A stretch of DNA of 64,000 nucleotides from Brenneria populi (GCF_036016195.1 NZ_JAYWTM010000001.1:124001-188000); one strand, 5' to 3'. Positions 25,410-35,292 are shown, counted from the first letter of the stretch. Numbers and translations: made by a program. Notes: a model not told the origin generated them from the letters alone.

Positions 25410-26456
25410 TTGACACGCCTAACTCTGGCGTTAGATGCGATGGGCGGGGATTTCGGTCCCCGCGTAACAGTGCCTGCTGCATTGCAGGCACTGGCTTCTA
25501 ATTCAACTCTCAACCTGATATTAGTTGGCGATCCTGCTGCGATTACTCCATTACTAGCCAAAGTCGATTCTGATTTGCTGTCCCGCCTGGAAGTTGTTCC
25601 GGCTGAATCGGTTATTGCCAGTGATGCAAGGCCGTCGCAGGCCATCCGCGCCAGTCGCGGAACCTCGATGAGAATTGCGTTGGAGCTGATTAAGGATGGG
25701 AGAGCCCAGGCCTGCATCAGCGCGGGCAACACCGGCGCGCTGATGGGGCTGGCGAAGCTCCTGATTAAACCGCTTGACGGCATCGAGCGCCCGGCATTGG
25801 TCTCCGTATTACCCCATCAGCAGCATGGGAAAACCGTGGTGCTGGATCTGGGGGCCAACGTCGAATGCGACAGCACCATGCTGGTTCAGTTCGCGGTCAT
25901 GGGTTCGGTGATGGCAGAAGAAGTTCTTGGGTTGAAAAATCCGCGAGTGGCGCTGCTGAATATCGGCGAGGAAGAGAGCAAAGGCTTGGATAACATTCGC
26001 GACGCGGCGGCCAAATTGAGAAATACGCCTTCAATCAACTATATCGGTTATCTTGAAGGTAACGAGCTGTTGACCGGAAAGACGGATGTTATGGTCTGTG
26101 ACGGGTTTGTGGGTAATGTCACATTGAAGACGATGGAAGGCGTGGTAAGGATGTTCCTCTCGTTGCTGAAGTCTTCATCTTCCGCTGCGGATCGCAGGCA
26201 AAAACAGTCATGGTGGCTGCGGTTGCTGGGGCGTTTGTTACAAAAACGGTTGGCCAAACGTTTCGGACATTTGAACCCGGACCAATATAATGGCGCGTGT
26301 CTGTTAGGACTGCGGGGATCCGTTATCAAAAGTCATGGCGCTGCGAACCAACGAGCGGTTGCGGTTGCTATCGAACAGGCAATGCAGGCGGTACAACGGC
26401 AGCTTCCAGAGCGGATTGCTGCCCGTCTAGAAGCTGTATTACCCAAGAGTGATTAA
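25410..26456 (+). CDS. plsX: Phosphate acyltransferase PlsX
   Basis: 348 residues, starting at a TTG (25410) that gives MTRLTLALDAMGGDFGP, the family N-terminus; no ATG fits. PlsX turns acyl-ACP and phosphate into acyl-phosphate, the donor for glycerol-3-phosphate acylation. Conserved blocks: SDARPSQAIRASRG, CISAGNTGALMGLAK, LLNIGEEESKGLD and YNGACLLGLRG. It is somewhat shorter at the C-terminus than the E. coli protein. The spacing to fabH is 6 bases. Confidence 0.97.
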   Translation: MTRLTLALDAMGGDFGPRVTVPAALQALASNSTLNLILVGDPAAITPLLAKVDSDLLSRLEVVPAESVIASDARPSQAIRASRGTSMRIALELIKDGRAQACISAGNTGALMGLAKLLIKPLDGIERPALVSVLPHQQHGKTVVLDLGANVECDSTMLVQFAVMGSVMAEEVLGLKNPRVALLNIGEEESKGLDNIRDAAAKLRNTPSINYIGYLEGNELLTGKTDVMVCDGFVGNVTLKTMEGVVRMFLSLLKSSSSAADRRQKQSWWLRLLGRLLQKRLAKRFGHLNPDQYNGACLLGLRGSVIKSHGAANQRAVAVAIEQAMQAVQRQLPERIAARLEAVLPKSD

Positions 26457-26462
26457 GCGTAC

Positions 26463-27416
26463 ATGTATACAAAAATAATCGGAACGGGCAGTTTTTTGCC
26501 TGAAAAAATCAGGACGAACGCTGATTTAGAGAAGATGGTGGATACGTCCGACGAGTGGATCGTCACGCGTACCGGAATTCGCGAGCGGCGTATCGCCGGG
26601 CCGGATGAAGATGTCGCCACGATGGGCTGCCATGCCGCGCAAAAAGCGCTGGAAATGGCGGGTATCGATAAATCGCAGGTGGGTTTATTGATTGTCGCGA
26701 CCACCTCTTCAAGCCATGCTTTTCCCAGCGCGGCCTGCCAGATTCAGCAACTGCTGGAAATTAAAGATACGATCGCATTTGATCTGGCTGCGGCCTGCGC
26801 GGGATTTACCTACGCGCTCAGCGTTGCCGATCAGTACATTAAAAACGGCGCGGTGGATTATGCGCTGGTTATCGGATCCGATGCCTTGTCTCGCACGCTG
26901 GATCCGCAAGATCGCGGCACGCTGATTCTGTTCGGCGACGGCGCCGGCGCCGTTCTGTTGTCCGCTTCGGAACAGCCGGGAATCCTGTCCACGCATCTGC
27001 ATGCCGATGGCCGTTACGGCGCGCTGCTGACGCTGCCGCATCAGGATCGCAATAATCTGGAAAAACCCGCCTATTTGACCATGTCCGGCAATGAAGTGTT
27101 CCGGGTCGCGGTAACCGAACTGGCGCACATTGTCGAAGAAACCCTGCAGGCGTCCCAGTTGGATAAGAGCGAACTGGATTGGCTGGTGCCTCATCAGGCC
27201 AACCTGCGTATTATCAGCGCGACGGCGAAAAAATTGGGCATGGGAATGGATAAAGTGGTCGTGACGCTGGATCGCCATGGCAACACGTCCGCGGCCTCCG
27301 TCCCCTCGGCTTTGGATGAAGCCGTGCGCGACGGGCGGATAAAACCTGGACAGCTGGTGCTGCTTGAGGCTTTCGGCGGCGGCTTTACCTGGGGTTCTGC
27401 GCTGATTCGTTTTTGA
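26463..27416 (+). CDS. fabH: 3-oxoacyl-ACP synthase III FabH
   Basis: 317 residues. It starts fatty-acid synthesis by condensing acetyl-CoA with malonyl-ACP. The catalytic triad is visible: Cys in DLAAACAGFTYAL, His in LVPHQANLRI, and Asn in RHGNTSAASVP. The conserved end is LLEAFGGGFTWGSALIRF. It follows plsX directly and precedes fabD by 18 bases, in the conserved fab operon. Confidence 0.98.
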   Translation: MYTKIIGTGSFLPEKIRTNADLEKMVDTSDEWIVTRTGIRERRIAGPDEDVATMGCHAAQKALEMAGIDKSQVGLLIVATTSSSHAFPSAACQIQQLLEIKDTIAFDLAAACAGFTYALSVADQYIKNGAVDYALVIGSDALSRTLDPQDRGTLILFGDGAGAVLLSASEQPGILSTHLHADGRYGALLTLPHQDRNNLEKPAYLTMSGNEVFRVAVTELAHIVEETLQASQLDKSELDWLVPHQANLRIISATAKKLGMGMDKVVVTLDRHGNTSAASVPSALDEAVRDGRIKPGQLVLLEAFGGGFTWGSALIRF

Positions 27417-27434
27417 TTAAACAGGATTTTCACT

Positions 27435-28364
27435 ATGACGCAATTTGCAATGGTGTTCCCGGGGCAGGGATCACAATCCGTCGGTATGCTGGCTGAGCTG
27501 GCGGCGGAATATCCCATCGTCGCCGACACATTCGCCCAGGCTTCCGCCGTATTGGGTTATGACCTGTGGCAGCTTACCCAGCAAGGGCCGGTCGAAGAAC
27601 TGAATAAAACCTGGCAAACCCAGCCGGCCCTGTTAACGGCGTCGGTCGCTATCTGGCGTGTCTGGCAGCAGCAGGGCGGGAAAACGCCGGCGCTGATGGC
27701 CGGTCATAGTCTCGGCGAATACTCCGCGCTGGTTTGCGCCGGCGTTATCGATTTCCAGCAGGCGGTGCGTCTGGTCGAATTGCGCGGCAAATTGATGCAG
27801 GAAGCGGTGCCGGAAGGCGCGGGCGCCATGTATGCGATTATTGGTCTCGATAATGACGCCATCGCCAAGGCGTGCGCGGAGTCCGCTCAGGGGCAGATCG
27901 TATCGCCGGTGAACTTTAACTCGCCCGGGCAGGTGGTGATCGCCGGGAATAAGGAAGCGGTAGAGCGCGCCGGCGCGGCCTGTAAAGCGGCGGGCGCCAA
28001 ACGCGCGCTGCCGCTGCCCGTCAGCGTGCCTTCCCACTGCGCATTGATGGCGCCGGCCGCGAAAAGATTGGCGGCCGCGCTTGAGTCGGTTGATTTCAAC
28101 GAGCCGAAAATCCCCGTGGTCAATAATGTCGATGCCCGGACTGAAACATCGCCGGAAGCTATCCGCAGCGCGCTGGTGCGCCAGCTCCACAGCCCGGTGC
28201 GCTGGACCGAATGCGTTGAATTCATTGCCTCTCAAGGGGTTGAGTCACTGTTGGAAGTCGGGCCGGGCAAGGTTCTGACCGGCTTAACCAAACGAATCGT
28301 TGCTACCCTGACAGCTGCCGCGGTGAACGATCCTGCTTCTCTGTCGGCGGCGTTGGAAAAATAA
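27435..28364 (+). CDS. fabD: Malonyl-CoA:ACP transacylase FabD
   Basis: 309 residues. It moves the malonyl group from CoA to ACP. The nucleophile serine is in GHSLGEYSAL and the catalytic histidine in VPSHCALM; the start QFAMVFPGQGSQSVGM is the family signature. A ribosome site (AGGATTTT) precedes the ATG. Confidence 0.98.
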   Translation: MTQFAMVFPGQGSQSVGMLAELAAEYPIVADTFAQASAVLGYDLWQLTQQGPVEELNKTWQTQPALLTASVAIWRVWQQQGGKTPALMAGHSLGEYSALVCAGVIDFQQAVRLVELRGKLMQEAVPEGAGAMYAIIGLDNDAIAKACAESAQGQIVSPVNFNSPGQVVIAGNKEAVERAGAACKAAGAKRALPLPVSVPSHCALMAPAAKRLAAALESVDFNEPKIPVVNNVDARTETSPEAIRSALVRQLHSPVRWTECVEFIASQGVESLLEVGPGKVLTGLTKRIVATLTAAAVNDPASLSAALEK

Positions 28365-28377
28365 AACGGAGAAGACA

Positions 28378-29112
28378 ATGAGCTTTGAAGGAAAAATTGC
28401 GCTGGTGACCGGGGCAAGCCGCGGCATAGGCCGGGCGATCGCTGAAAAGTTAGTCGCGCGCGGCGCGAAAGTCATCGGCACCGCCACCAGCGAAAAGGGC
28501 GCTGAAGCGATTAGCGCCTGGCTGGGCGAAAACGGTAAAGGTTATGTGCTGAACGTCTCTGATGAGTCTTCGGTGGAAAAAACTTTGGCGGATATTCGCG
28601 CCGAGTTCGGTGAAATTGATATTTTGATCAATAACGCCGGCATTACGCGCGATAATCTGCTGATGAGAATGAAAGAAGACGAATGGCAGGATATTCTGGA
28701 CACCAACCTGACATCGGTATTCCGTCTGTCCAAAGCCGTAATGCGCGCGATGATGAAAAAGCGTTTCGGCCGTATCATTACCATTGGCTCCGTGGTCGGA
28801 ACCATGGGCAACGCCGGGCAGGCGAACTACGCGGCGGCGAAGGCCGGTCTGATTGGTTTTAGTAAATCTCTGGCGCGCGAAGTGGCCTCGCGCGGGATTA
28901 CGGTTAACGTAGTCGCGCCGGGTTTTATTGAAACAGATATGACTCAGGCATTGACAGAAGAACAGCGAGCAGGCATTTTGAGCCAGGTTCCAGCCAACCG
29001 GCTTGGTGATGCGAAAGAAATCGCCAGTGCTGTTGCATTTTTAGCCTCTGATGAGGCGGGCTACATTACCGGTGAGACATTGCATGTCAATGGCGGCATG
29101 TATATGATCTAA
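28378..29112 (+). CDS. fabG: 3-oxoacyl-ACP reductase FabG
   Basis: 244 residues, a short-chain dehydrogenase. The NADPH-binding motif is TGASRGIGRAIAE, then NNAGITRDN, the catalytic Ser in TIGSVVGTMGNAGQ, and the YxxxK in NYAAAKAG. The C-terminus LHVNGGMYMI is typical. It reduces beta-ketoacyl-ACP in each elongation round. A 154-base gap follows, which probably contains the acpP promoter. Confidence 0.98.
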   Translation: MSFEGKIALVTGASRGIGRAIAEKLVARGAKVIGTATSEKGAEAISAWLGENGKGYVLNVSDESSVEKTLADIRAEFGEIDILINNAGITRDNLLMRMKEDEWQDILDTNLTSVFRLSKAVMRAMMKKRFGRIITIGSVVGTMGNAGQANYAAAKAGLIGFSKSLAREVASRGITVNVVAPGFIETDMTQALTEEQRAGILSQVPANRLGDAKEIASAVAFLASDEAGYITGETLHVNGGMYMI

Positions 29113-29266
29113 AAAGTACCAAAATTATTTGCGTTATTTGCGGAGATAACCGCAAAATAGCACAAAATCGTGGTTCGACCAGCCGGGATTTTGTTGCATC
29201 TTTTTCAACATTTTATACACTACGAAAACCATCGCGAAAGCGAGTTTTGATAGGAAATTTAAGAGT

Positions 29267-29503
29267 ATGAGCACTATCGAAGAACGCGTTAAGAAAATCA
29301 TCGTTGAACAGCTTGGTGTTAAGCAGGAAGAAGTGGTAAACAATGCTTCTTTCGTTGATGACCTCGGCGCTGATTCTCTTGACACCGTTGAGCTGGTAAT
29401 GGCTCTGGAAGAAGAATTTGATACTGAGATTCCAGACGAAGAAGCCGAAAAGATCACGACTGTTCAGGCAGCCATCGATTTCATTCAGGCTAATCAGCAG
29501 TAA
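29267..29503 (+). CDS. acpP: Acyl carrier protein
   Basis: 78 residues, strongly acidic, as in E. coli. The 4'-phosphopantetheine attachment serine is in GADSLDTVE. It carries growing acyl chains for fatty-acid, lipid A and lipoate synthesis. A terminator (29515-29536) follows immediately, so acpP can be made in excess of its neighbours. Confidence 0.99.
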   Translation: MSTIEERVKKIIVEQLGVKQEEVVNNASFVDDLGADSLDTVELVMALEEEFDTEIPDEEAEKITTVQAAIDFIQANQQ

Positions 29504-29514
29504 GCGAACATATC

Positions 29515-29545
29515 TAGGCGGTCACTCGACCGCCTAAGTTTTTTA
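29515..29545 (+). terminator. Terminator after acpP
   Basis: Arms TAGGCGGTC (29515-29523) and GACCGCCTA (29528-29536), loop ACTC, then a T run. It lies 12 bases after the acpP stop and probably allows partial read-through into fabF. Confidence 0.88.
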
Positions 29546-29593
29546 AGTTTTTTTGTCCCGCAGTGTCATATTTTCCCTCCCTGGAGGACAAGC

Positions 29594-30835
29594 GTGTCTA
29601 AGCGTCGAGTAGTTGTTACCGGACTGGGCATGTTATCTCCTATCGGCAATACAGTGGAGTCTACCTGGAGTGCTCTTCTTGCCGGTCAGAGTGGCATCAG
29701 CCTGATCGACCATTTCGATACTAGTGCCTATGCAACGCGTTTTGCTGGCTTAGTAAAGGATTTTAATTGTGAAGAATTCATTTCGCGCAAAGAAGCACGC
29801 AAAATGGATGCCTTTATTCAGTACGGGATCGCCGCTGGCATTCAAGCCATGCAGGATTCCGGTCTTGAAGTAACGGAAGAAAACGCGACGCGCATCGGCG
29901 CGGCGATCGGCTCCGGCATCGGCGGTTTGGGTCTTATCGAAGAGAACCACAGTTCGCTGGTGAAGGGCGGTCCGCGTAAAATCAGCCCGTTCTTCGTGCC
30001 TTCAACCATCGTTAATATGGTTGCCGGGCATCTCTCCATTATGTACGGATTGCGCGGCCCGAGTATTTCCATCGCCACGGCCTGCACCTCCGGCGTACAT
30101 AACATCGGCCATGCCGCGCGGATCATTGCTTACAATGATGCCGACGTCATGATCGCCGGCGGTGCGGAAAAAGCCAGTACGCCGTTGGGCGTCGGCGGTT
30201 TCGGCGCCGCGCGCGCGCTATCAACCCGCAACGATAACCCGCAGGCGGCCAGCCGTCCGTGGGATAAGGATCGCGACGGTTTCGTCCTGGGTGACGGCGC
30301 CGGCATCATGGTGCTGGAAGAGTACGAACACGCGAAAAAACGCGGCGCCAAAATTTACGCGGAAATCGTCGGTTTTGGTATGAGCAGCGATGCCTATCAT
30401 ATGACGTCGCCGCCGGCCAACGGCGCCGGCGCGGCGTTGGCGATGGAAAATACGCTGCGCGATGCGGGCGTTTCTCCATCCCAGATCGGTTATATCAATG
30501 CGCACGGCACCTCCACGTCCGCAGGCGACAAGGCTGAAACTCAGGCCGTCAAATCCGTATTCGGCGCTGACGCCGGTCGGGTAATGGTCAGTTCGACGAA
30601 ATCGATGACCGGGCACTTATTGGGTGCGGCCGGGGCGATCGAGTCGATCTTCAGCATCCTTGCGCTGCGCGATCGAGCCATTCCTCCGACCATTAATCTG
30701 GATAATCCGGATGATGACTGCGATCTGGACTTCGTGCCGCACGAAGCGCGTCAGGTCGACAGCCTTGAGTACACGCTGTGTAACTCTTTCGGTTTCGGCG
30801 GAACCAACGGTTCTCTGCTATTCCGTAAGGTTTGA
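29594..30835 (+). CDS. fabF: 3-oxoacyl-ACP synthase II FabF
   Basis: 413 residues from a GTG at 29594 behind TGGAGGA. It elongates acyl-ACP and sets the temperature response of fatty-acid composition. Catalytic residues: Cys in IATACTSGVHNIG, His in NAHGTSTSAGD, and His in KSMTGHLLGAAGA. The end NSFGFGGTNGSLLFRKV is canonical. A terminator at 30852-30876 closes the cluster. Confidence 0.98.
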   Translation: MSKRRVVVTGLGMLSPIGNTVESTWSALLAGQSGISLIDHFDTSAYATRFAGLVKDFNCEEFISRKEARKMDAFIQYGIAAGIQAMQDSGLEVTEENATRIGAAIGSGIGGLGLIEENHSSLVKGGPRKISPFFVPSTIVNMVAGHLSIMYGLRGPSISIATACTSGVHNIGHAARIIAYNDADVMIAGGAEKASTPLGVGGFGAARALSTRNDNPQAASRPWDKDRDGFVLGDGAGIMVLEEYEHAKKRGAKIYAEIVGFGMSSDAYHMTSPPANGAGAALAMENTLRDAGVSPSQIGYINAHGTSTSAGDKAETQAVKSVFGADAGRVMVSSTKSMTGHLLGAAGAIESIFSILALRDRAIPPTINLDNPDDDCDLDFVPHEARQVDSLEYTLCNSFGFGGTNGSLLFRKV

Positions 30836-30851
30836 TCGGCGTCGTCTGGTG

Positions 30852-30880
30852 AAAAAACCCGGTTTCCGGGTTTTTTTTTG
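30852..30880 (+). terminator. Terminator after fabF
   Basis: Arms AAAAAACCCGG (30852-30862) and CCGGGTTTTTT (30866-30876), loop TTT, followed by more T; 16 bases after the fabF stop. Confidence 0.92.
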
Positions 30881-30964
30881 CCTGCGTAAAATCAGACCGC
30901 CTGACTTGTATGAGGCGCTGGTTTACTGGCAAGCTGACGAAACTTTATTAAAAGGAAGGAACGG

Positions 30965-31762
30965 ATGCTCTGGATAAATGGTCAGCCGCGGCGACAGCTG
31001 GCGATAGCGGATCGCGCAACCCAGTTCGGCGACGGCTGTTTTACCACCGCCAGGGTGCGCGACGGCGAGATTCTGTGGCTTGACCGGCATCTGGCGCGAT
31101 TGCGGCAGGCCGCCGAGCGTTTGATGCTGCCTGCCATTGACTGGTCATCATTGTCGCAGGAGATGAACCTGGCGGCGCGCGGCCGTCGCGAAGGCATCGT
31201 TAAAGTCATCCTTAGCCGGGGAGAAGGCGGGCGGGGATATAGCGCCCGGGGATGCGATAACCCGACGCGGATCGTGATGCAGGCGGACTACCCGGCCCAT
31301 TATGCGCAGTGGCGCGAGCAAGGCATCAGCCTGCGCCTCAGTTCGGTGGCGTTAGCCAGGAGCGCTCTGCTGGCCGGCATAAAGCATCTGAACCGCCTGG
31401 AGCAGGTGCTAATTCGCCTCGACCTGGAACAGCGCGGCGCCGATGAGGTGCTGGTGCTTGACACCGCCGGGGCGCTAGTGGAATGCTGTGCGGCCAATTT
31501 GTTCTGGCGTAAGGGAAATCGCGTGTATACGCCGGATTTATCTTATGCCGGGGTTGATGGCGTCGCCAGACAACATATCATTTCGCTGCTGGCCGGGTCT
31601 GACTTCGAACTGCATATCGTCAGCGAGCCGCTAGAGACGCTGGCGGATGCGGATGAAGCGATCGTGTGTAACGCATTAATGCCGATTGTTCCCGTGAACC
31701 AGGCGCAGTCCTGGTGTTATCGCTCAAGAAATCTGTATGGTTTTTTGCGCCCTAACTGTTAG
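30965..31762 (+). CDS. pabC: Aminodeoxychorismate lyase PabC
   Basis: 265 residues of the class IV aminotransferase fold. It splits 4-amino-4-deoxychorismate to p-aminobenzoate and pyruvate for folate. The PLP lysine is in AGIKHLNRLEQVL; the start MLWINGQPRRQLAIADRATQFGDGCFTT is a family signature. It begins the pabC-mltG-tmk-holB-ycfH run, with AAGGAAGG before the ATG. Confidence 0.97.
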   Translation: MLWINGQPRRQLAIADRATQFGDGCFTTARVRDGEILWLDRHLARLRQAAERLMLPAIDWSSLSQEMNLAARGRREGIVKVILSRGEGGRGYSARGCDNPTRIVMQADYPAHYAQWREQGISLRLSSVALARSALLAGIKHLNRLEQVLIRLDLEQRGADEVLVLDTAGALVECCAANLFWRKGNRVYTPDLSYAGVDGVARQHIISLLAGSDFELHIVSEPLETLADADEAIVCNALMPIVPVNQAQSWCYRSRNLYGFLRPNC

Positions 31763-31775
31763 CTGTGGTTGATTT

Positions 31776-32795
31776 ATGAAGAGAAGAAATATTGGCATAC
31801 TGGTCACTGCGCTGCTACTGGCCCTGTTTCTGCTCTGGCAGAAAGTCCAGAACTTCGCCGCTTCGCCACTTGCCATCAAGCAGGAGACCATTTTTACTCT
31901 CCCGGCCGGCACCGGTCGCGATGGATTGGAAACGCTATTGCTGGAGCGGAAAATCATCGCCGACGGCGCCTTCTTTCCATGGTTGCTGAGGGCCGAGCCG
32001 GAGTTGACGAAATTCAAGGCCGGCACCTACCGTTTCACCGCCGGAATGACGGTTCGAGAAATGCTGGCCCTGCTGTCCAGCGGTAAAGAAGCGCAGTTCT
32101 CCATTCGGTTTGTGGAAGGTTCCCGGCTGAAGGAGTGGCTCGAAACGCTGTGCCAGTCGCCCTATATTAAACATACGCTGGCGGATAAGAGCGCGCAGGA
32201 GATTGCCGAACGGCTCGGGATGAAGGATAAAGCCAATCCGGAAGGATGGTTCTATCCCGATACCTATCTCTACACGGCCGAGACCACCGATTACGCATTG
32301 CTGCAGCGCGCCTACCAGCGCATGAAAAAAACCGTCGACGATGTATGGCAGGGGCGAGAAGAGGGATTACCGTATAAAACGCCGGACGAACTGCTGATCA
32401 TGGCGTCGATCGTTGAAAAAGAGACGGCAATCGCTGAAGAACGCACTCAGGTCGCGTCCGTTTTTATTAACCGCCTGCGCGTCGGCATGCGTCTGCAAAC
32501 CGATCCGACGGTTATTTACGGCATGGGCGACGCCTATAGCGGCGTCATTACCCGTAAGGCGCTGGATACGCCGACGCCTTACAATACCTATGTTATCTCC
32601 GGTTTACCGCCGACGCCGATCGCGATGCCGGGGAAAGCCTCTCTGGATGCGGCCGCGCACCCGGCTAAAACGTCATATCTCTATTTTGTGGCGGACGGCA
32701 AGGGCGGCCATAGTTTCACCACCAACCTTGCAGACCATAATCGCGCTGTAAGGCTATACCGCTCGGCGGTAAAGGATCGGGATGAGCAACAGTAA
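31776..32795 (+). CDS. mltG: Endolytic murein transglycosylase MltG
   Basis: 339 residues. An N-terminal membrane helix (about 6-22) anchors a periplasmic domain that cuts nascent peptidoglycan strands and so sets glycan chain length. The catalytic glutamate lies in ASIVEKETAIAEER and the typical LQTDPTVIYGMGD and NTYVISGLPPTPIAMPG blocks are present. The gene overlaps tmk by 14 bases, so the two are translationally coupled. Confidence 0.97.
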   Translation: MKRRNIGILVTALLLALFLLWQKVQNFAASPLAIKQETIFTLPAGTGRDGLETLLLERKIIADGAFFPWLLRAEPELTKFKAGTYRFTAGMTVREMLALLSSGKEAQFSIRFVEGSRLKEWLETLCQSPYIKHTLADKSAQEIAERLGMKDKANPEGWFYPDTYLYTAETTDYALLQRAYQRMKKTVDDVWQGREEGLPYKTPDELLIMASIVEKETAIAEERTQVASVFINRLRVGMRLQTDPTVIYGMGDAYSGVITRKALDTPTPYNTYVISGLPPTPIAMPGKASLDAAAHPAKTSYLYFVADGKGGHSFTTNLADHNRAVRLYRSAVKDRDEQQ

Positions 32796-33450
32796 ATTTA
32801 TCGTGTTGGAAGGTCTGGAAGGCGCGGGAAAAACCAGCGCCAGAGCTGTCGTGGTCGATACATTGCGTGAGTACGGCGTCTTCGACGTGGCATTTACGCG
32901 CGAGCCGGGAGGCACGCCGCTGGCCGAAAAACTGCGTGAACTGATCAAACAAGGCATCGCGGATGAGAAAGTGACGGACAAAGCGGAAATATTGATGCTG
33001 TATGCGGCTCGCGTCCAGCTGGTTGAAAACGTTATCAAACCGGCGCTGGCGCAGGGGCGTTGGGTGGTCGGCGACCGTCACGATCTCTCATCCCAGGCCT
33101 ATCAGGGGGGCGGCCGCGGCATCGATCGGCAATTGTTGCAGTCGTTGCGTGATACCGTTTTGGGCGATTTCCGTCCCGACCTGACGTTCTATCTCGATTT
33201 ACCGCCCGCGCTCGGTTTGCAGCGCGCCCGCCAGCGCGGAGAACTGGATCGCATCGAACAGGAGTCATACGCGTTTTTTGAACGCGCGCGCGCGCGCTAT
33301 CAGGCGCTGGCGGCACAGGACGCCAGCATTGTGACGATTGACGCTTCGCAGCCGATGGAGAAGGTCGGCGCCGATATCCGGGGCGTCTTGCGGCAATGGC
33401 TGCAGGAACAGGGCATGACTTCGCAGGCGCCGATACAGGATCGCCGCTGA
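32782..33450 (+). CDS. tmk: Thymidylate kinase
   Basis: 222 residues. It phosphorylates dTMP to dTDP. P-loop VLEGLEGAGKTSAR, the DR(Y/H) motif in VVGDRHDLSSQAYQGGGRG, and the lid region with RQRGELDRIE are visible. The C-terminal end is a little longer than in E. coli. Its stop codon overlaps the holB start (TGATG), and its start lies inside mltG. Confidence 0.97.
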   Translation: MSNSKFIVLEGLEGAGKTSARAVVVDTLREYGVFDVAFTREPGGTPLAEKLRELIKQGIADEKVTDKAEILMLYAARVQLVENVIKPALAQGRWVVGDRHDLSSQAYQGGGRGIDRQLLQSLRDTVLGDFRPDLTFYLDLPPALGLQRARQRGELDRIEQESYAFFERARARYQALAAQDASIVTIDASQPMEKVGADIRGVLRQWLQEQGMTSQAPIQDRR

Positions 33451-34463
33451 TGGACTGGTATCCGTGGCTTAACGCTCCCTACCGTCGGCTGATCGGTCAA
33501 TATCAGTCGGGAAGGGGCCATCACGCTCTTTTGCTGCATGCCTTGCCCGGCATGGGGGAGGATTCGCTGGTTTATGCGCTGAGCCGCTGGCTGATGTGTC
33601 GACATCCCGAAGGCATGAAAAGCTGCGGTAAATGCCACGCCTGCCGCTTAATGATGGCGGAGACGCATCCCGACTGGTATGTGCTAAATCCGGAGAAAGG
33701 CAAACACACTCTTGGGGTCGACGCGCTGCGCGACGTTCTGGATAAGCTGTATCAGCGTTCCCGTCAGGGCGGCGCCAAAGTCGTCTGGCTGCCGTCGGCC
33801 GAGCGGCTTACCGAGGCGGCCGCCAATGCGTTGCTGAAAACGCTGGAAGAGCCGCCGCAGGACACCTATTTTCTGTTTGGCTGTCGGGAGCCCGCGCGCT
33901 TGTTGGCGACGCTGCGCAGCCGCTGCCTGTTTCTCTATCTGGAGGCGCCAAGCGAAACGCAGAGCGTGCTATGGCTGAACTCGCGCCATAGCAACGACGC
34001 GCGCGCGTTGCGTAGCGCATTAAGGCTGCAGGCGGGGGCGCCGCTGGCTGCGGAAAAACTTTTACAGCCGGAGCGTTGGCAGCAGCGCGCCGCGTTGTGT
34101 CAGGCATTTTCCGCGGCGCAGACCTCGCACGACCTGCTCTCCTTACTGCCGCAGCTCAACCATGAGGATGCCGATGAACGCATTCACTGGTTGGCGTCGC
34201 TGCTGCTTGATGCGCTGAAATGGCAACAGGGAGCCGGAGAGTATCTGGTTAATCAGGATCAGAGCGAACTGGTCGGTTTTTTGGCCAACCGCACGGGCAA
34301 CTCTCCGTTACAGTACGAGCTGCGCCAGTGGCTGGACTGCCGGCAGAAGCTGCTGACGGTGACGGGCGTGAATCGTGAGCTACTGTTAACGGAACGCTTG
34401 CTTGACGGCGAGCGCAGTCTGTTTACGCAAGCCCCGCGCGCCGTTCATCCATTTTCCGCTTAA
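33450..34463 (+). CDS. holB: DNA polymerase III delta-prime subunit
   Basis: 337 residues from the ATG at 33450, which overlaps the tmk stop. HolB is part of the clamp loader that puts the sliding clamp on DNA. It has a degenerate P-loop (LHALPGMGEDSLVYALS), the zinc module CGKCHACRLM, and the sensor region NALLKTLEEPPQDTYFLFGC with LLATLRSRC. The Ser-Arg-Cys motif provides the arginine finger for the neighbouring subunit. It is less conserved than its neighbours, as expected for this subunit. Confidence 0.96.
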   Translation: MDWYPWLNAPYRRLIGQYQSGRGHHALLLHALPGMGEDSLVYALSRWLMCRHPEGMKSCGKCHACRLMMAETHPDWYVLNPEKGKHTLGVDALRDVLDKLYQRSRQGGAKVVWLPSAERLTEAAANALLKTLEEPPQDTYFLFGCREPARLLATLRSRCLFLYLEAPSETQSVLWLNSRHSNDARALRSALRLQAGAPLAAEKLLQPERWQQRAALCQAFSAAQTSHDLLSLLPQLNHEDADERIHWLASLLLDALKWQQGAGEYLVNQDQSELVGFLANRTGNSPLQYELRQWLDCRQKLLTVTGVNRELLLTERLLDGERSLFTQAPRAVHPFSA

Positions 34464-34482
34464 TTGATTTCGAGTAAATAAC

Positions 34483-35292
34483 ATGCTGTTAGTTGATTCT
34501 CACTGTCACCTTGACGGACTGGATTACCAGTCAATACATAAAGATGTCTCCGATGTGTTGGAGAAGGCCGGGCGTCGTGACGTCGGTTTTATTCTGGCGG
34601 TGGCGACGACGCTGCCGGGATTCCGCGCCATGACCAGGCTGATTGGCGAACGGGATAATGTGGCCTATTCATGCGGCGTTCATCCGTTAAATCAGGACGA
34701 ACCCTATGATTACGCCGAGCTACGTCAGCTTGCGGCGGCCGATCGGGTGGTGGCGCTGGGGGAAACCGGGCTGGATTATCACTATCAGGAAGAGACGAAA
34801 ACGCAACAGCAGGCCTCTTTTCGGCAGCATATCCGCATCGGCAACGAACTGGACAAGCCGGTGATTGTCCATACCCGGTCCGCGCGCGCCGATACGCTGG
34901 CGATTCTAAAACAGGAGCAGGCGGAGAAATGCGGCGGCGTATTGCACTGCTTTACCGAAGATTTGGCCACGGCTAAAACGCTGCTGGATATAGGGTTCTA
35001 TATTTCATTTTCCGGCATTATTACCTTTCGCAATGCGCAAGAACTGCGTGACGTCGCGCGCTACGTGCCGTTGGATCGGATGCTGGTTGAAACCGATTCG
35101 CCCTGGCTGGCGCCGGTTCCTTTCCGCGGGCAGGAGAATCAGCCGGCCAACGTACGCGATGTGGCGGAGTATTTATCCCTATTGAAAGGGGTGGAACTGG
35201 AGACGCTGGCGGAGTTCACGACCAGGAATTTCTCCCGGCTGTTTCATATCGATCCGGTGCGGTTGACCGCCGCGCGCCAGCGGTTAGAATAG
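34483..35292 (+). CDS. ycfH: TatD-family metal-dependent hydrolase YcfH
   Basis: 269 residues of the TatD amidohydrolase fold. Metal ligands: HCHLD at the start (DSHCHLDGLDY), GETGLDY, VIVHTRSA, LHCFTED and VETDSPWLAP. TatD-type proteins are nucleases or general metal-dependent hydrolases; the role of YcfH is not settled. It is the last gene of the pabC-holB run, 19 bases after holB, and it precedes ptsG as in E. coli. Confidence 0.95.
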   Translation: MLLVDSHCHLDGLDYQSIHKDVSDVLEKAGRRDVGFILAVATTLPGFRAMTRLIGERDNVAYSCGVHPLNQDEPYDYAELRQLAAADRVVALGETGLDYHYQEETKTQQQASFRQHIRIGNELDKPVIVHTRSARADTLAILKQEQAEKCGGVLHCFTEDLATAKTLLDIGFYISFSGIITFRNAQELRDVARYVPLDRMLVETDSPWLAPVPFRGQENQPANVRDVAEYLSLLKGVELETLAEFTTRNFSRLFHIDPVRLTAARQRLE